Positions 16,279-25,204 are shown, counted from the first letter of the stretch. The stretch is 64,000 nucleotides of DNA from Pseudomonas paralcaligenes (GCF_019655855.1 NZ_BPFX01000005.1:62001-126000); one strand, 5' to 3'. Numbers and translations are program-made. The notes: generated by a model from the sequence alone, not told the origin.

Positions 16279-17049
16279 CTAGAGGCTGAAGCCGCCGTCG
16301 ATGGGGATGATGGTGCCGGTCATGTAGGCGCCGGCCGCGCTGCACAGGCTGATGGCGAGGGCGGACATTTCCTCCTCGCGGCCCCAGCGGCGCATCGGGA
16401 TGTGGGCCACGTCCTCGGCCATGGCCGCCTCGTCGCCGGCGATGTGCCGGGTCATCTTGCTCGGGAAACGGCCGGGGGCGATCACGTTGACGTTGATGTG
16501 CTCGCCCACCAGCTCCCGGGCCAGCAGGCGTGACAGCTGATGCAGCGCGGCCTTGCTCGGGCCGTAGGCGTAGGCCTGTTCGCCGAACGAGCTGATGCCG
16601 GCCACCGAGCCGATGTTGATCACCCGCGCCGGGCTGGCCTCGCTGCCGGCCTTGCGCAGCAGTGGCAGCAGCTGCTGGATGCAGCTGAACACGGCGGTGA
16701 CGTTGAGCTGCATGACCTTCTCCCAGCCCTTGGCCGGGTAGCTCTCCAGCGGCGCGCCCCAAGTGGTGCCGGCGTTGTTGACCAGGATGTCGAGGTGTTC
16801 GATGCGGCCGTTCAGTTCTTCGGCCAGGGCGCGGGCGCCTTCCTCGCCGGACAGGTCGGCGGCCAGGCCGATGCATTCGCCGTAGGCCGACAGCTCCTCG
16901 GCCACCTGGCGGCAGGCGTCGCCGTCGCGGGCGCAGATGAACACCCGGGCGCCTGCCTCGAGCAGGCCCAGGGCGATCATCCGGCCGATGCCGCGGCTGC
17001 CGCCGGTGACCAGGGCGGTGCGGCCCTGCAGGCTGAAATAGGGGTGCAT
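16279..17049 (-). CDS. rhlG: RhlG-like beta-ketoacyl reductase (SDR)
   Basis: 256-residue NADP-type SDR. From the N-terminal MHPYFSLQGRTALVTGG onward it closely resembles P. aeruginosa RhlG. The glycine motif is GGSRGIG (15-21), the structural motif NNAG, and the active site Ser (GSVAGISS) with YxxxK (YGPSK). RhlG reduces beta-ketoacyl substrates and was proposed to supply the hydroxy-fatty-acid part of rhamnolipids, although later structural work questioned the acyl-ACP role. No rhlAB genes are in view. The start matches the family's usual N terminus. Confidence 0.87.
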   Translation of the reverse strand: MHPYFSLQGRTALVTGGSRGIGRMIALGLLEAGARVFICARDGDACRQVAEELSAYGECIGLAADLSGEEGARALAEELNGRIEHLDILVNNAGTTWGAPLESYPAKGWEKVMQLNVTAVFSCIQQLLPLLRKAGSEASPARVINIGSVAGISSFGEQAYAYGPSKAALHQLSRLLARELVGEHINVNVIAPGRFPSKMTRHIAGDEAAMAEDVAHIPMRRWGREEEMSALAISLCSAAGAYMTGTIIPIDGGFSL

Positions 17050-17140
17050 GGAAACTCCTCGGGGCAATGGGAACGAGCCCATACCCTAATCGAGGTGGCC
17101 GGCGGATGTGGTGCTTATAGCCGGCGCAAATGCCGGGGCA

Positions 17141-17359
17141 TCAGCGCTTGCCCTGGCGCAGCGGCTCCAGCAATGGCTTCAGGCCGTTGTGGTCGATCTC
17201 CTGCATCAGCGCCAGCAGGCGGCCGATCTCGCCCTTGGGGAAGCCCTCGCGGGCGAACCAGTTCAGGTAGTTGCCCGGCAGGTCGGCGATCAGCCTGCCC
17301 TGATACTTGCCGAAGGGCATGGTGCGGGTGACCAGCAGGAGGAGGTCTTCGGGATTCAT
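17141..17359 (-). CDS. DUF3820 family protein
   Basis: 72 residues with the DUF3820 pattern: MPFGKYQG near residue 14, LP-YLNWF and a C-terminal helix (LLALMQEIDHNGLKPL). The family carries the annotation putative quorum-sensing-regulated virulence factor from a P. aeruginosa structure, but its action is not known. It is upstream and divergent from the EamA exporter gene. Confidence 0.85.
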   Translation of the reverse strand: MNPEDLLLLVTRTMPFGKYQGRLIADLPGNYLNWFAREGFPKGEIGRLLALMQEIDHNGLKPLLEPLRQGKR

Positions 17360-17500
17360 GGCGGTATCGGTGGTGCGGAAGATGCGCGCAGGATAACCCG
17401 ACTAGCGCACTGTACGGCCACAGTCGTCACCAGCTGTATGCCCGTGGCGCGGGCGCGGCGCGCTTTAATCGCCGTTTCCCTGTTGTCGCGGAGTGCTCCG

Positions 17501-18385
17501 ATGTCGCCCAAGGACCTGCTGCTGGCGCTGGTGGTGATCGTCGCCTGGGGCCTCAACTTCGTGGTGATCCGCGTCGGCCTCGACGGCCTGCCGCCGATGC
17601 TGCTCGGCGCCCTGCGCTTCGTCCTGGCGGCGCTGCCGGTATTCCTGGTGCGCCGGCCGAACCTGCCCTGGCGCTGGCTGATCGCCTACGGCGCGACCAT
17701 CTCCCTGGGCCAGTTCGTGTTCCTCTTCGAGGCCATGGCCAACGGCATGCCGGCCGGGCTGGCCTCGCTGGTGCTGCAGTCGCAGGCGTTCTTCACCCTG
17801 GCCTTCGCCGCCCTGTTCCTCGGCGAGCGGATGCGCGGCGCCAGCGTGCTGGGCCTGCTGATCGCCGGCGGCGGGCTGCTGCTGATCGGTCTGCAGACCG
17901 GTCATTCCACCTCGCTGCTGGGCATCGTGCTGACCCTGGTCGCGGCCTCCATGTGGGCGATGGGCAATGTGCTCACCCGCAAGTTCGGCAAGATCAACCT
18001 GATGGGGCTGGTGATCTGGGGCAGCCTGATCCCGCCGGTGCCGTTCTTCCTCCTGTCTCTGTGGCTGGAAGGGCCGCAGCGCATCGAGCACGCCCTGCTC
18101 AACATCGGCACCAGCTCGATTCTCGCCCTGCTGTACCTGGTGCTGGTCGCCACGCTGCTCGGCTACGGCCTGTGGAGCCGCCTGCTGTCGCGTTACCCGG
18201 CAGGGCAGGTGGCGCCATTCTCGCTGCTGGTGCCGGTGGTGGGCCTGAGTTCGTCGGCCTGGCTGCTGGGCGAGCGACTGAGCACCCTGCAGTGGGTGGG
18301 CGCGGCGCTGGTGATGCTCGGCCTGCTGGTCAACGTGTTCGGCGGCCGCCTCTGGCAGCGCCTGCAGGGTGCGCAGGCCGCCTAG
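17501..18385 (+). CDS. EamA-family (DMT superfamily) transporter
   Basis: 294-residue integral membrane protein with about ten transmembrane helices in two EamA repeats (1-140 and 145-290). Motifs typical of the family are LGALRFVLAALPV in the first half and the second-half end YPAGQVAPFSLLVPVVGL, LGERLSTLQWVGAALVMLG. Such DMT proteins export amino acids or small metabolites; the YedA-like order gives no substrate. The gene stands alone, 53 bp before dgt on the same strand. Confidence 0.88.
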   Translation: MSPKDLLLALVVIVAWGLNFVVIRVGLDGLPPMLLGALRFVLAALPVFLVRRPNLPWRWLIAYGATISLGQFVFLFEAMANGMPAGLASLVLQSQAFFTLAFAALFLGERMRGASVLGLLIAGGGLLLIGLQTGHSTSLLGIVLTLVAASMWAMGNVLTRKFGKINLMGLVIWGSLIPPVPFFLLSLWLEGPQRIEHALLNIGTSSILALLYLVLVATLLGYGLWSRLLSRYPAGQVAPFSLLVPVVGLSSSAWLLGERLSTLQWVGAALVMLGLLVNVFGGRLWQRLQGAQAA

Positions 18386-18437
18386 CCGAAGCGCCGGCCG
18401 ACGCGGTAGGCTGCGGTCTGATCGGCGAGGAGCGAAG

Positions 18438-19895
18438 GTGTTGGATTTCAAGGCGAAGATTTCCCTGCGCCGTGCCCGTGAGAAGGGTACGGTGCCCCGG
18501 CCCGGCGACGCGGGTTGGCAGTTCGAGCTGGGCGAGCGGCTGGAGAGCGACCGCGGGCGCATCGTCAACTCGGCGGCGGTGCGCCGCCTGCAGCAGAAGA
18601 CCCAGGTGTTCCCGCTGGAGCGCAACGCCGCGGTGCGCAGCCGCCTGACCCATTCGCTGGAAGTGCAGCAGGTCGGCCGGCACATCGTCCGCACGCTGTT
18701 CCAGAGGCTCGGCCCGCGCGCCGCCGACTACGGCCTGGGCGGCCTGGAGCGGGAGCTGGAAACCCTGGTGGAAATGGCCTGCCTGACCCACGACATCGGC
18801 AACCCGCCGTTCGGCCACTTCGGCGAGTTCGCCATCGGCGACTGGTGCGCGCGTCATCTCGACGGGCTGTTCGCCAGGGCGGTGCCGGAGGGCGACGCCG
18901 AGCTGCGCCAGCGCATGCTGGCCGACCTCGCCGCCTTCGAAGGCAACGCCCAGGCCATCCGCCTGGTGCACCGCCTGCACGACATGAACCTGACCTACAG
19001 CCAGACCGCCTGCATGCTCAAGTACGTGCGCGCGGCCTACCAGCCGCGCCCGGCCGGTTCCTACCTGGCCAAGAAGCCCGGTTACTACCTGAGCGAGGAG
19101 GGCTTCGTCGCCGAGCTGTGGCAGGCGCTGGGCATGGCGCCCGGCACGCGCCATCCGCTGGTGTACGTGATGGAGGCGGCGGACGATATCTCCTACTGCC
19201 TGGCCGACCTGGAGGACGCGGTGGTCAAGCGGATGCTCGACCTGAGGCGGCTGGACGAGTTGTTGCGCGAAACCTTCGCCAAGCGCCTGCCGCTGGACTG
19301 CGTGATCGACGAGCAGGGGCGCAGCTTCGCGGCGTTGCTCGACGACGCCTGCGAGGCCGCCGAGAGCGAGCCGGTGGACAAGGTCGGCAAGTTCTTCATC
19401 CGCCTGCGCGTCAACCTGATCCACCCGTTGGTTCAGCATGCGGCCGCCCAGTTCGTCGAGCACCTGGACGCGGTGTTCGCTGGCAACCTGGAACGTGCCC
19501 TGCTGGAGGACGACAGCCCGGCCAGTGTGGTGGTGCAGACCTTCAAGGACATCGGCGCTGGCCACGTGTATTGCCACCGCGAGGTGGAGACCCTGCACCT
19601 ACGCGGCCTGCGCATCCTGCAAGGATTGCTGGACGGCTACGGCGCGCTGCTCGGCCTGAGCAGCGAGGATTTCGCCGCCGTGCTGGACGGCAAGGGCCGC
19701 GCCGACCTGCGCATGCTGGCGCGGCGCCTGCCCACCCACCTGCTGGCCGCGTACCGGGTGGCGGTGGCCGGGCACGAGGACGGGGACGCCGCGCTGTGGG
19801 AGTTCTACCACCGCGCGCGCCTGCTGCTGGACTTCGTCAGCGGCCTGACCGACCAGCTGGCCGAGGACGAGCACCGGGTACTCACCGCCCAGTAG
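18438..19895 (+). CDS. dgt: dGTP triphosphohydrolase
   Basis: 485-residue HD-domain enzyme hydrolysing dGTP (often other dNTPs) to the nucleoside and tripolyphosphate. The HD motif is THDIGNPPFGHFGE, with the metal-binding histidine upstream (THSLEVQQVGR) and the Asp in VMEAADDISYCL. The N terminus LDFKAKISLRRAR is the usual one. GTG was chosen as start, just after GAGGAGCGAAG; the next codon, TTG, is an alternative. Its stop TAG lies inside a 63-bp palindromic repeat, so the C-terminal end may have been set by that insertion. Confidence 0.9.
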   Translation: MLDFKAKISLRRAREKGTVPRPGDAGWQFELGERLESDRGRIVNSAAVRRLQQKTQVFPLERNAAVRSRLTHSLEVQQVGRHIVRTLFQRLGPRAADYGLGGLERELETLVEMACLTHDIGNPPFGHFGEFAIGDWCARHLDGLFARAVPEGDAELRQRMLADLAAFEGNAQAIRLVHRLHDMNLTYSQTACMLKYVRAAYQPRPAGSYLAKKPGYYLSEEGFVAELWQALGMAPGTRHPLVYVMEAADDISYCLADLEDAVVKRMLDLRRLDELLRETFAKRLPLDCVIDEQGRSFAALLDDACEAAESEPVDKVGKFFIRLRVNLIHPLVQHAAAQFVEHLDAVFAGNLERALLEDDSPASVVVQTFKDIGAGHVYCHREVETLHLRGLRILQGLLDGYGALLGLSSEDFAAVLDGKGRADLRMLARRLPTHLLAAYRVAVAGHEDGDAALWEFYHRARLLLDFVSGLTDQLAEDEHRVLTAQ

Positions 19896-19954
19896 GGTAC
19901 GCCGCGCGCACCGCGAGCAGCCAGTTTGCCTGTGGTGCGCATGGCGCACCCTAC
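19892..19954. repeat. 63-bp palindromic repeat (GTAGGGTGCGC...GCGCACCCTAC), copy 1
   Basis: Terminal arms GTAGGGTACGCCGCGCGCACC and GGTGCGCATGGCGCACCCTAC around a central spacer. Identical length and arms recur at 30717-30779 and 56852-56914. The left arm contains the dgt stop codon. Confidence 0.9.
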
Positions 19955-19986
19955 TGTGTAGCGAAGGGTAAAGCGCCGGACATGAA

Positions 19987-20015
19987 AAAGCCGGGTCTCT
20001 CACGAGCCCGGCTTT
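19987..20015. terminator. Rho-independent terminator between dgt and ahpF
   Basis: Stem AAAGCCGGG/CCCGGCTTT with an 11-base loop, flanked by A and T runs, lying 17 bp past the ahpF stop. It can serve both convergent genes. Confidence 0.82.
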
Positions 20016-20031
20016 ATCGTTGCCGCGTCGA

Positions 20032-21585
20032 TCAGCTGTGGCGGATCAGGTAGTCGAAGGCGGACAGCGAGGCCTTCGAGCCTTCGCCCAGGGCGATGAC
20101 GATCTGCTTGTACGGCACGGTGGTCACGTCGCCGGCGGCGAACACGCCGGGGATGCTGGTCTGGCCCTTGGCGTCGACCACGATCTCGCCGAAGCGCGAC
20201 AGCTCCAGGGTGCCTTTCAGCCACTCGCTGTTGGGCAGCAGGCCGATCTGCACGAAGATGCCTTCCAGCGCCACTTCGTGGACCTGCTCGGTGGCGCGGT
20301 CCTTGTAGACCAGGCCGGTGACCTTCTGGCCGTCGCCCTTGACCTCGGTGGTCTGCGCGCTCTTGATCACGGTGACGTTCGGCAGGCTGTACAGCTTGTT
20401 CTGCAGCACGGCGTCGGCGCGCAGGGTGTCGGCGAACTCCAGCAGGGTCACATGGGCGACGATGCCGGCCAGGTCGATGGCCGCCTCGACGCCGGAGTTG
20501 CCGCCGCCGATCACCGCCACGCGCTTGCCCTTGAACAGCGGGCCGTCGCAGTGCGGGCAGAAGCACACGCCCTTGGCCTTGTATTCCTGCTCGCCGGGCA
20601 CGCCCATCTCGCGCCAGCGGGCGCCGGTGGAGAGGATCACGGTCTTGGCCTTGAGGCTGCCGCCGTTCTCGAAGCGCACCTCGTGCAGGCCGCCCTCGGT
20701 GGCCGGCACCAGTTGGCTGGCGCGCTGCAGGTTCATGATGTCGACCTCGTACTCGCGGACGTGCTCTTCCAGGGCGCGGGCCAGTTTCGGGCCTTCGGTC
20801 TCCTTCACCGAGATGAAGTTCTCGATGGCCATGGTGTCCAGCACTTGGCCGCCGAAGCGCTCGGCGGCAACGCCGGTGCGGATGCCCTTGCGCGCGGCGT
20901 ACACGGCCGCCGCGGCGCCGGCCGGGCCACCGCCGACCACCAGCACGTCGAAGGCTTCCTTGGCGCTCATCTTCTCGGCGTCGCGGCTGGCGGCGCCGGT
21001 GTCGATCTTGGCGAGGATTTCCTTCACTTCCATGCGGCCGGAGGCGAATACCTCGCCGTTCAGGTAGACGCTCGGCACGGCCATGACCTGGCGGCGCTCG
21101 ACTTCTTCCTGGAACAGCGCGCCGTCGATCGACACGTTGCGGATGTTGGGGTTGAGCACGGCCATCAGGTTCAGCGCCTGGACCACGTCCGGGCAGTTCT
21201 GGCAGGACAGCGAGAAGTAGGTCTCGAACTCGAAACGGCCTTCGATGGCCTGGACCTGCGCAATGGTCTCGGCGTCCAGCTTGGACGGGTGGCCGCCGAC
21301 CTGCAGCAGTGCCAGCACCAGCGAGGTGAACTCGTGGCCCATGGGGATGCCGGCGAAGGTGATGCCGATATCCGCGCCCGGACGGTTCAGGGCGAAGGAC
21401 GGACGGCGTGCGTCGTTGCCGTCGGTCTTGAGGGTGATCTTGTCGGTCAGGCCGACGATGTCGTTGAGCAGTCCGAGCAGCTCCTGGGATTTCGCGCTGT
21501 CATCGAGGGACGCGACGATCTCGAACGGCTGGGTGACCTTCTCGAGGTAGGCCTGCAACTGGGTTTTCAGAGTGGCGTCCAACAT
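20032..21585 (-). CDS. ahpF: Alkyl hydroperoxide reductase subunit F
   Basis: 517-residue NADH-dependent flavoprotein that recycles oxidised AhpC. The N-terminal thioredoxin-fold pair carries the redox CQNC (Cys128, Cys131), and the thioredoxin-reductase-like part carries the FAD motif GGGPAG (218-223) and the second redox centre CPHC (Cys343, Cys346). [10 protein letters not shown] is the C-terminal FAD motif. The ribosome site AAGGA is 8 bases before the ATG. ahpC lies upstream on the same strand, but a 12-bp stem terminator and a palindromic element separate them, so ahpF may be expressed at a lower level or from its own promoter. Confidence 0.97.
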   Translation of the reverse strand: MLDATLKTQLQAYLEKVTQPFEIVASLDDSAKSQELLGLLNDIVGLTDKITLKTDGNDARRPSFALNRPGADIGITFAGIPMGHEFTSLVLALLQVGGHPSKLDAETIAQVQAIEGRFEFETYFSLSCQNCPDVVQALNLMAVLNPNIRNVSIDGALFQEEVERRQVMAVPSVYLNGEVFASGRMEVKEILAKIDTGAASRDAEKMSAKEAFDVLVVGGGPAGAAAAVYAARKGIRTGVAAERFGGQVLDTMAIENFISVKETEGPKLARALEEHVREYEVDIMNLQRASQLVPATEGGLHEVRFENGGSLKAKTVILSTGARWREMGVPGEQEYKAKGVCFCPHCDGPLFKGKRVAVIGGGNSGVEAAIDLAGIVAHVTLLEFADTLRADAVLQNKLYSLPNVTVIKSAQTTEVKGDGQKVTGLVYKDRATEQVHEVALEGIFVQIGLLPNSEWLKGTLELSRFGEIVVDAKGQTSIPGVFAAGDVTTVPYKQIVIALGEGSKASLSAFDYLIRHS

Positions 21586-21620
21586 GACGGAGTTCCTTCA
21601 GTGCGAATTTCGGACAAACA

Positions 21621-21649
21621 AACGCCCGGGCGGATCGCGCCCGGGCGTT
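21621..21649 (-). terminator. Strong stem-loop between ahpC and ahpF
   Basis: Perfect 12-bp stem AACGCCCGGGCG with a five-base loop; no long T-tract follows on the minus strand, so it may attenuate rather than fully stop ahpC transcripts. It lies 36 bp before the ahpF start. Confidence 0.65.
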
Positions 21650-21688
21650 CGGGCACCTTTGAGAAGTCCTGTGGGACTTCTTGAGGCG

Positions 21689-21831
21689 AAAAATGGGATG
21701 TAGAGCGTCGCGAGCGACGGCAGTGCAAGGCGAAATCAGGCGAGGGCGCGCAGTTTACGAGCTGTAAATGAGCAGCCCGAGCCTGATTTCAACGCAGCAA
21801 TGCCTAGCGCAGCAGCGCTACGCCCATTTTT
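21689..21831. repeat. 143-bp palindromic element, family D copy 1
   Basis: Bounded by inverted ends AAAAATGGG (21689-21697) and CCCATTTTT (21823-21831). Its central region is matched in reverse by the element at 46843-46989 (shared GCTCATTTAC, AGGCTCGG and TGCTGCGTT). The right end runs into the ahpC stop codon TAA. It contains an inner hairpin TTTACgagctGTAAA. Confidence 0.85.
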
Positions 21832-22393
21832 AGATCTTGCCGACGAGGTCCAGGGACGGAGCCAGGGTCTTCTCGCCTTCTTTCCACTTGGCCGGGCAGA
21901 CTTCACCCGGGTGAGCGGCGGTGTACTGGGCGGCCTTCAGCTTGCGCAGGGTCTCGGAAACGTCACGGGCGATCTCGTTGGAGTGGATTTCCAGAGTCTT
22001 GATCACGCCTTCCGGGTTGATGATGAAGGTGCCACGCAGAGCCAGGCCTTCGTCGGCGATGTGTACGCCGAAGGCGTTGGTCAGCTGGTGGGTGGGGTCG
22101 CCGACCAGCGGGAACTGGGCCTTGCCGACGGCCGGGGAGGTTTCGTGCCAGACCTTGTGGGAGAAGTGGGTGTCAGTGGTGACGATGTACACTTCGGCGC
22201 CGGCTTTCTGGAAATCGGCGTAGTTGTTGGCGGCGTCCTCGATCTCGGTCGGGCAGTTGAAGGTGAAGGCCGCGGGCATGAAGATCAGAACCGACCACTT
22301 GCCTTTCAGGCTCTGCTCGGTGACCTCGATGAACTCGCCGTTGTGGAAAGCGTTGGCCTTGAACGGCTGAACCTGGGTGTTGATCAGGGACAT
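21830..22393 (-). CDS. ahpC: Alkyl hydroperoxide reductase subunit C (typical 2-Cys peroxiredoxin)
   Basis: 187-residue peroxiredoxin that reduces hydrogen peroxide and organic peroxides. The peroxidatic cysteine is Cys47 in FTFNCPTE and the resolving cysteine is Cys166 in GEVCPAKW, both in the canonical spacing. Clean ribosome site (AGGAGTTATTCA) before the ATG. It shares an inferred OxyR-type regulatory context with ahpF downstream. The stop codon touches the palindromic element that separates the two genes. Confidence 0.97.
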   Translation of the reverse strand: MSLINTQVQPFKANAFHNGEFIEVTEQSLKGKWSVLIFMPAAFTFNCPTEIEDAANNYADFQKAGAEVYIVTTDTHFSHKVWHETSPAVGKAQFPLVGDPTHQLTNAFGVHIADEGLALRGTFIINPEGVIKTLEIHSNEIARDVSETLRKLKAAQYTAAHPGEVCPAKWKEGEKTLAPSLDLVGKI

Positions 22394-22444
22394 TGAATAA
22401 CTCCTGGTGGGTTTGGAAGTGGGTTTGGAAAGTTGACGGTGGGC

Positions 22445-22474
22445 ATATTAGCCGCATTGGTCCAGATTGCTTAA
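22445..22474 (-). promoter_or_regulatory. Candidate ahpC promoter
   Basis: On the minus strand a TAATAT -10 box (22445-22450) follows a weak TTAAGC at -35 (22469-22474) with 18 bp spacing. Two CAATC-type repeats about 20 bp apart sit just upstream, where OxyR binds in other ahpC promoters. I cannot match the OxyR consensus cleanly, so this is only a candidate. Confidence 0.35.
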
Positions 22475-22554
22475 TTGATTGCGGTCATTGAATCGATTGC
22501 CATGGCCTATGAGGCGCAGCCCGACCGGGTCGCCGCATGATAGGCGACGGGTCT

Positions 22555-23163
22555 TCAGCTGGCGACTTGCAGCTGCGGATGGCGTCGGCGGTACTGCTCG
22601 AAGATGAACTGGCGGATGCGTTCGGCGTGCTCGCCGTGCTGCAGCGTCAGGCCGTAGGCCGCGCGATGCCGGCCTATGCGCCGGATGCGCCGGCCCTGCA
22701 CCGGCATGCTCTCGCCGCCGGGCAGGCACAGCCAGAGGTTGAACTGCTCCGGCGGCTGGCGTAGCGGGGTGCCGAGCACCAGGCTTCTGGGGGCCAGTTC
22801 GTACACCAGCAGGTCGCTCTCCTCGCCGCTGCCGTCGCGCAGCGCCAGCGGCTCGTCCAGCTCCAGGCGCCAGGGGCGGCGCACCTCGCCGTCCTCGTAG
22901 ATGCTGGGCGCGCCCATCTCCAGCTGCAGGCCGTGCAGCTCGTCCTCCACCATCTGCAGCGGGAAGGTCATGCTGCAATCGTCCATCCGCGCTTCCAAGC
23001 TCAGCCTGGCGTGGACGCCGAGGCGCGCCAGCAGGGCGTTGGCCAGCGGCCCGCCATCCACCTTGAAGGCGGGAATGGGCAGCGGCTTGCCGATGAACTG
23101 GCTGTGGAAGACCTCTCGGATGAAGTCCAGTTCTTCGCTGGAGAGGGTGGGGTGGTCGGACAT
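22555..23163 (-). CDS. Conserved protein with PilZ-like C terminus
   Basis: 202 residues, soluble, no signal peptide. The C-terminal half has beta strands and ends in a helix (AERIRQFIFEQYRR) resembling the tail of PilZ-type c-di-GMP proteins, but the RxxxR and DxSxxG residues that bind c-di-GMP are not recognised. The family identity is therefore uncertain. A GGAGGG ribosome site precedes the ATG. It is divergent from the flavodoxin gene. Confidence 0.6.
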   Translation of the reverse strand: MSDHPTLSSEELDFIREVFHSQFIGKPLPIPAFKVDGGPLANALLARLGVHARLSLEARMDDCSMTFPLQMVEDELHGLQLEMGAPSIYEDGEVRRPWRLELDEPLALRDGSGEESDLLVYELAPRSLVLGTPLRQPPEQFNLWLCLPGGESMPVQGRRIRRIGRHRAAYGLTLQHGEHAERIRQFIFEQYRRRHPQLQVAS

Positions 23164-23326
23164 CGGGGCGGCCCTCCGCGGGCGACTTCGGGTGATCGCA
23201 AAACGTGAAGTGCGTCACGCGCACGGGCGATCACCCAGGTGTGACGACCGCACCGGCGGCGAGTTCCCCCGAGGGCGACATGCGGCATAATGCGCGGCGT
23301 TTTTTCGAACTCTCGCGGAGTGCTGC

Positions 23327-23776
23327 ATGAAAGTCGCCATCCTGTCCGGCTCGGTCTACGGAGCCGCCGAAGAAGTCGCACGCCGCGCCGTCCAGGTGCT
23401 GGAGGGCGCCGGTTGCGAAGCCTGGCACAAGCCCGGCGTGGTCCTCGACGAAGTGCTGGCCTTCGCCCCCGAGGCGCTGCTGGTGATCACTTCCACCACC
23501 GGCATGGGCGAGCTGCCCGGCAATATCCAGAACCTCTACTACGCCATTCGCGACCGTTTCCCGGCCTGGAGCGGCCTGCCCGGCGCGGTGATCGCCCTGG
23601 GCGATTCCAGCTATGACGTGTTCTGCGGCGGCGGTGAGCAGATGCGCGAGCTGCTGCTGGAGCTGGGCGTGCGCGAGGTGCTGCCGATGCTGCGCCTGGA
23701 CGCCAGCGAGAGCGTCACCCCGGACGAGGACGCCATGCCCTGGCTGGCCGAGCTGGCCGCGGCGCTGAAATCCTGA
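23327..23776 (+). CDS. Flavodoxin (MioC-like)
   Basis: 149-residue FMN-binding electron carrier. The phosphate loop is LSGSVYGAAEEVA at residues 6-18, and the flavin-ring contacts lie in the STTGMGELPGN and LGDSSYDVFCGGG segments. It matches the short flavodoxin PA3435 of P. aeruginosa by sequence as I recall it. The stop overlaps the start of the cupin gene (TGATG), implying translational coupling. The reductase and acceptor are not visible. Confidence 0.9.
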   Translation: MKVAILSGSVYGAAEEVARRAVQVLEGAGCEAWHKPGVVLDEVLAFAPEALLVITSTTGMGELPGNIQNLYYAIRDRFPAWSGLPGAVIALGDSSYDVFCGGGEQMRELLLELGVREVLPMLRLDASESVTPDEDAMPWLAELAAALKS

Positions 23777-24243
23777 TGCACCCGCGTGCCGCCGAACTGA
23801 TTCGCGAGCTGCAGCTGGCGCCCCATCCCGAGGGCGGCTACTACCGCCGCCTGTTCACCGCCGGCCGCCGGGACGCCGAGGGCCGCGCCGCCTCCAGCGC
23901 GATCCTGTTCCTCCTGCCGGGCGGGGTGGCCAGCCGCTGGCACCGGATCGACGCGGACGAGTTGTGGCACTTCCATGAGGGCGCGCCGCTGGAACTGCTG
24001 ATCGGCGAGACGCCGGCCGCGGTGCGCCGCGAATGCCTCGGCCCGGTCGCCGCCGGGCAGCTGCCGCAGCGCGTGGTGCCGGCCTGCGCCTGGCAGGCGG
24101 CGCGCAGCCTGGGCGACTTCACCTTGGTCGGCTGCACCGTGGCGCCGGAGTTCCGCTTCGAGGATTTCCGCCTGCTGGCCGACGATCCGGCTGCGCTGGC
24201 CGCCTGGCCACGCCTGGCGGCGGATTACCCCGAGCTGCTCTGA
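23776..24243 (+). CDS. Cupin-fold protein, DUF985 family
   Basis: 155 residues with the DUF985 pattern: HPEGGYYRRLF, SSAILFLLPGG, WHRIDADELWHFHEG (the metal-site histidine and glutamate region) and GCTVAPEFRFEDF. Activity of the family is unknown, and some members are proposed small-molecule isomerases. It is translationally coupled to the flavodoxin and its end overlaps the convergent LysR gene by 19 bp. Confidence 0.88.
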   Translation: MHPRAAELIRELQLAPHPEGGYYRRLFTAGRRDAEGRAASSAILFLLPGGVASRWHRIDADELWHFHEGAPLELLIGETPAAVRRECLGPVAAGQLPQRVVPACAWQAARSLGDFTLVGCTVAPEFRFEDFRLLADDPAALAAWPRLAADYPELL

Positions 24244-25118
24244 GCGGCGCTCTCGCCGATCAGGTCGAGCCAGGCCTGCGCCGCCCGCGACAGGTAGGCG
24301 CCGCGCCGCCAGATGAAGGCGATGTCCCAGCGCAGGTCCGGTTCGTCCAGGGCCAGGCGCACCACCCCCGGCCGTTCCAGTTCGCGCGCCACGATCCGCG
24401 GCAGCAGCACCACGCCCTGGCCGGCGGCGACCAGCGCGCCGAGGAAGTCGGCCTGGCCGCTGCGCCCGCCCTCGATCGGAGTGAAGCCGGCCTCCTGACA
24501 GGCGCGCAGGAGGCGGTCGTTGAGGGTGAAGCTCTGCTGGTAGAGCAGGAAGGGCGTGTCGGCGAGCTGCGCCAGGCTCACCCCGTCGGCGCCCGACAGC
24601 GGATGGGCGGCCGGCAGCAGGACGTCCAGCGGCTCGTTGCAGAACGGCTGGCTGTCGAAGGCGGGGTCGTCCGGCTGCAGGCCGGCGCCCAGCTCCAGTT
24701 CGCCGCTCAGCACCAGTTGCTCGACCAGCTTGCTGCCGCCTTCCTGCAGGTGCACCACGATGTTCGGGTAGCGCCGCCGGTATTCGGCGAACAGGCCGGC
24801 GAACAGCGCGTCGCTGCCGAGCATGGGCAGGCCCAGGCGTAGTTCGCCGCGGGCGAGCTGGCCGAGGTCGTCGAGTTCCCGCTGCAGCTCCTGGCGCAGG
24901 CGCAGGAAATCCTCGGCGCGGCGCTGCACCACGCGACCGGCATCGGTCAGGCGCAGGTGCGGGCCGCTGCGCTCGAGCAGGCGTACGCCGAGGCGTTGCT
25001 CCAGCTGCGCCACCTGCTTGCTGATCGCCGACTGGCTGGCGTGGAGCACGGCAGCGGCCTGGGTGAAGCCGCCCTGGCGCACCACTTCGGCGAAGGCGCG
25101 CAGCTGTTTGAATTCCAT
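24225..25118 (-). CDS. LysR-family transcriptional regulator, divergent from lrgA
   Basis: 297 residues: helix-turn-helix FTQAAAVLHASQSAISKQVAQLEQRLGVRLLER in the first 60 residues and a PBP2 effector domain after it. Divergent arrangement with lrgA/lrgB across 86 bp is conserved in Pseudomonas (the PA3431-PA3433 block) and suggests it controls these genes, like CidR in Gram-positive systems. The effector is unknown. Confidence 0.92.
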   Translation of the reverse strand: MEFKQLRAFAEVVRQGGFTQAAAVLHASQSAISKQVAQLEQRLGVRLLERSGPHLRLTDAGRVVQRRAEDFLRLRQELQRELDDLGQLARGELRLGLPMLGSDALFAGLFAEYRRRYPNIVVHLQEGGSKLVEQLVLSGELELGAGLQPDDPAFDSQPFCNEPLDVLLPAAHPLSGADGVSLAQLADTPFLLYQQSFTLNDRLLRACQEAGFTPIEGGRSGQADFLGALVAAGQGVVLLPRIVARELERPGVVRLALDEPDLRWDIAFIWRRGAYLSRAAQAWLDLIGESAAQSSSG

Positions 25119-25204
25119 TCTGGAATGCCTTTCAGTCGGATAATTCGCTTTTGGGATGATAGGCCGGCGCTTAACCTGCTTGCCAGTGCAAGAGGGTTGT
25201 CATC

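Noticed and set aside
22445-22500. Exact OxyR operator upstream of ahpC
   Set aside because: The CAATC/ATTG repeats are suggestive, but the ATAG-n7-CTAT spacing could not be matched, so only a promoter candidate is listed.
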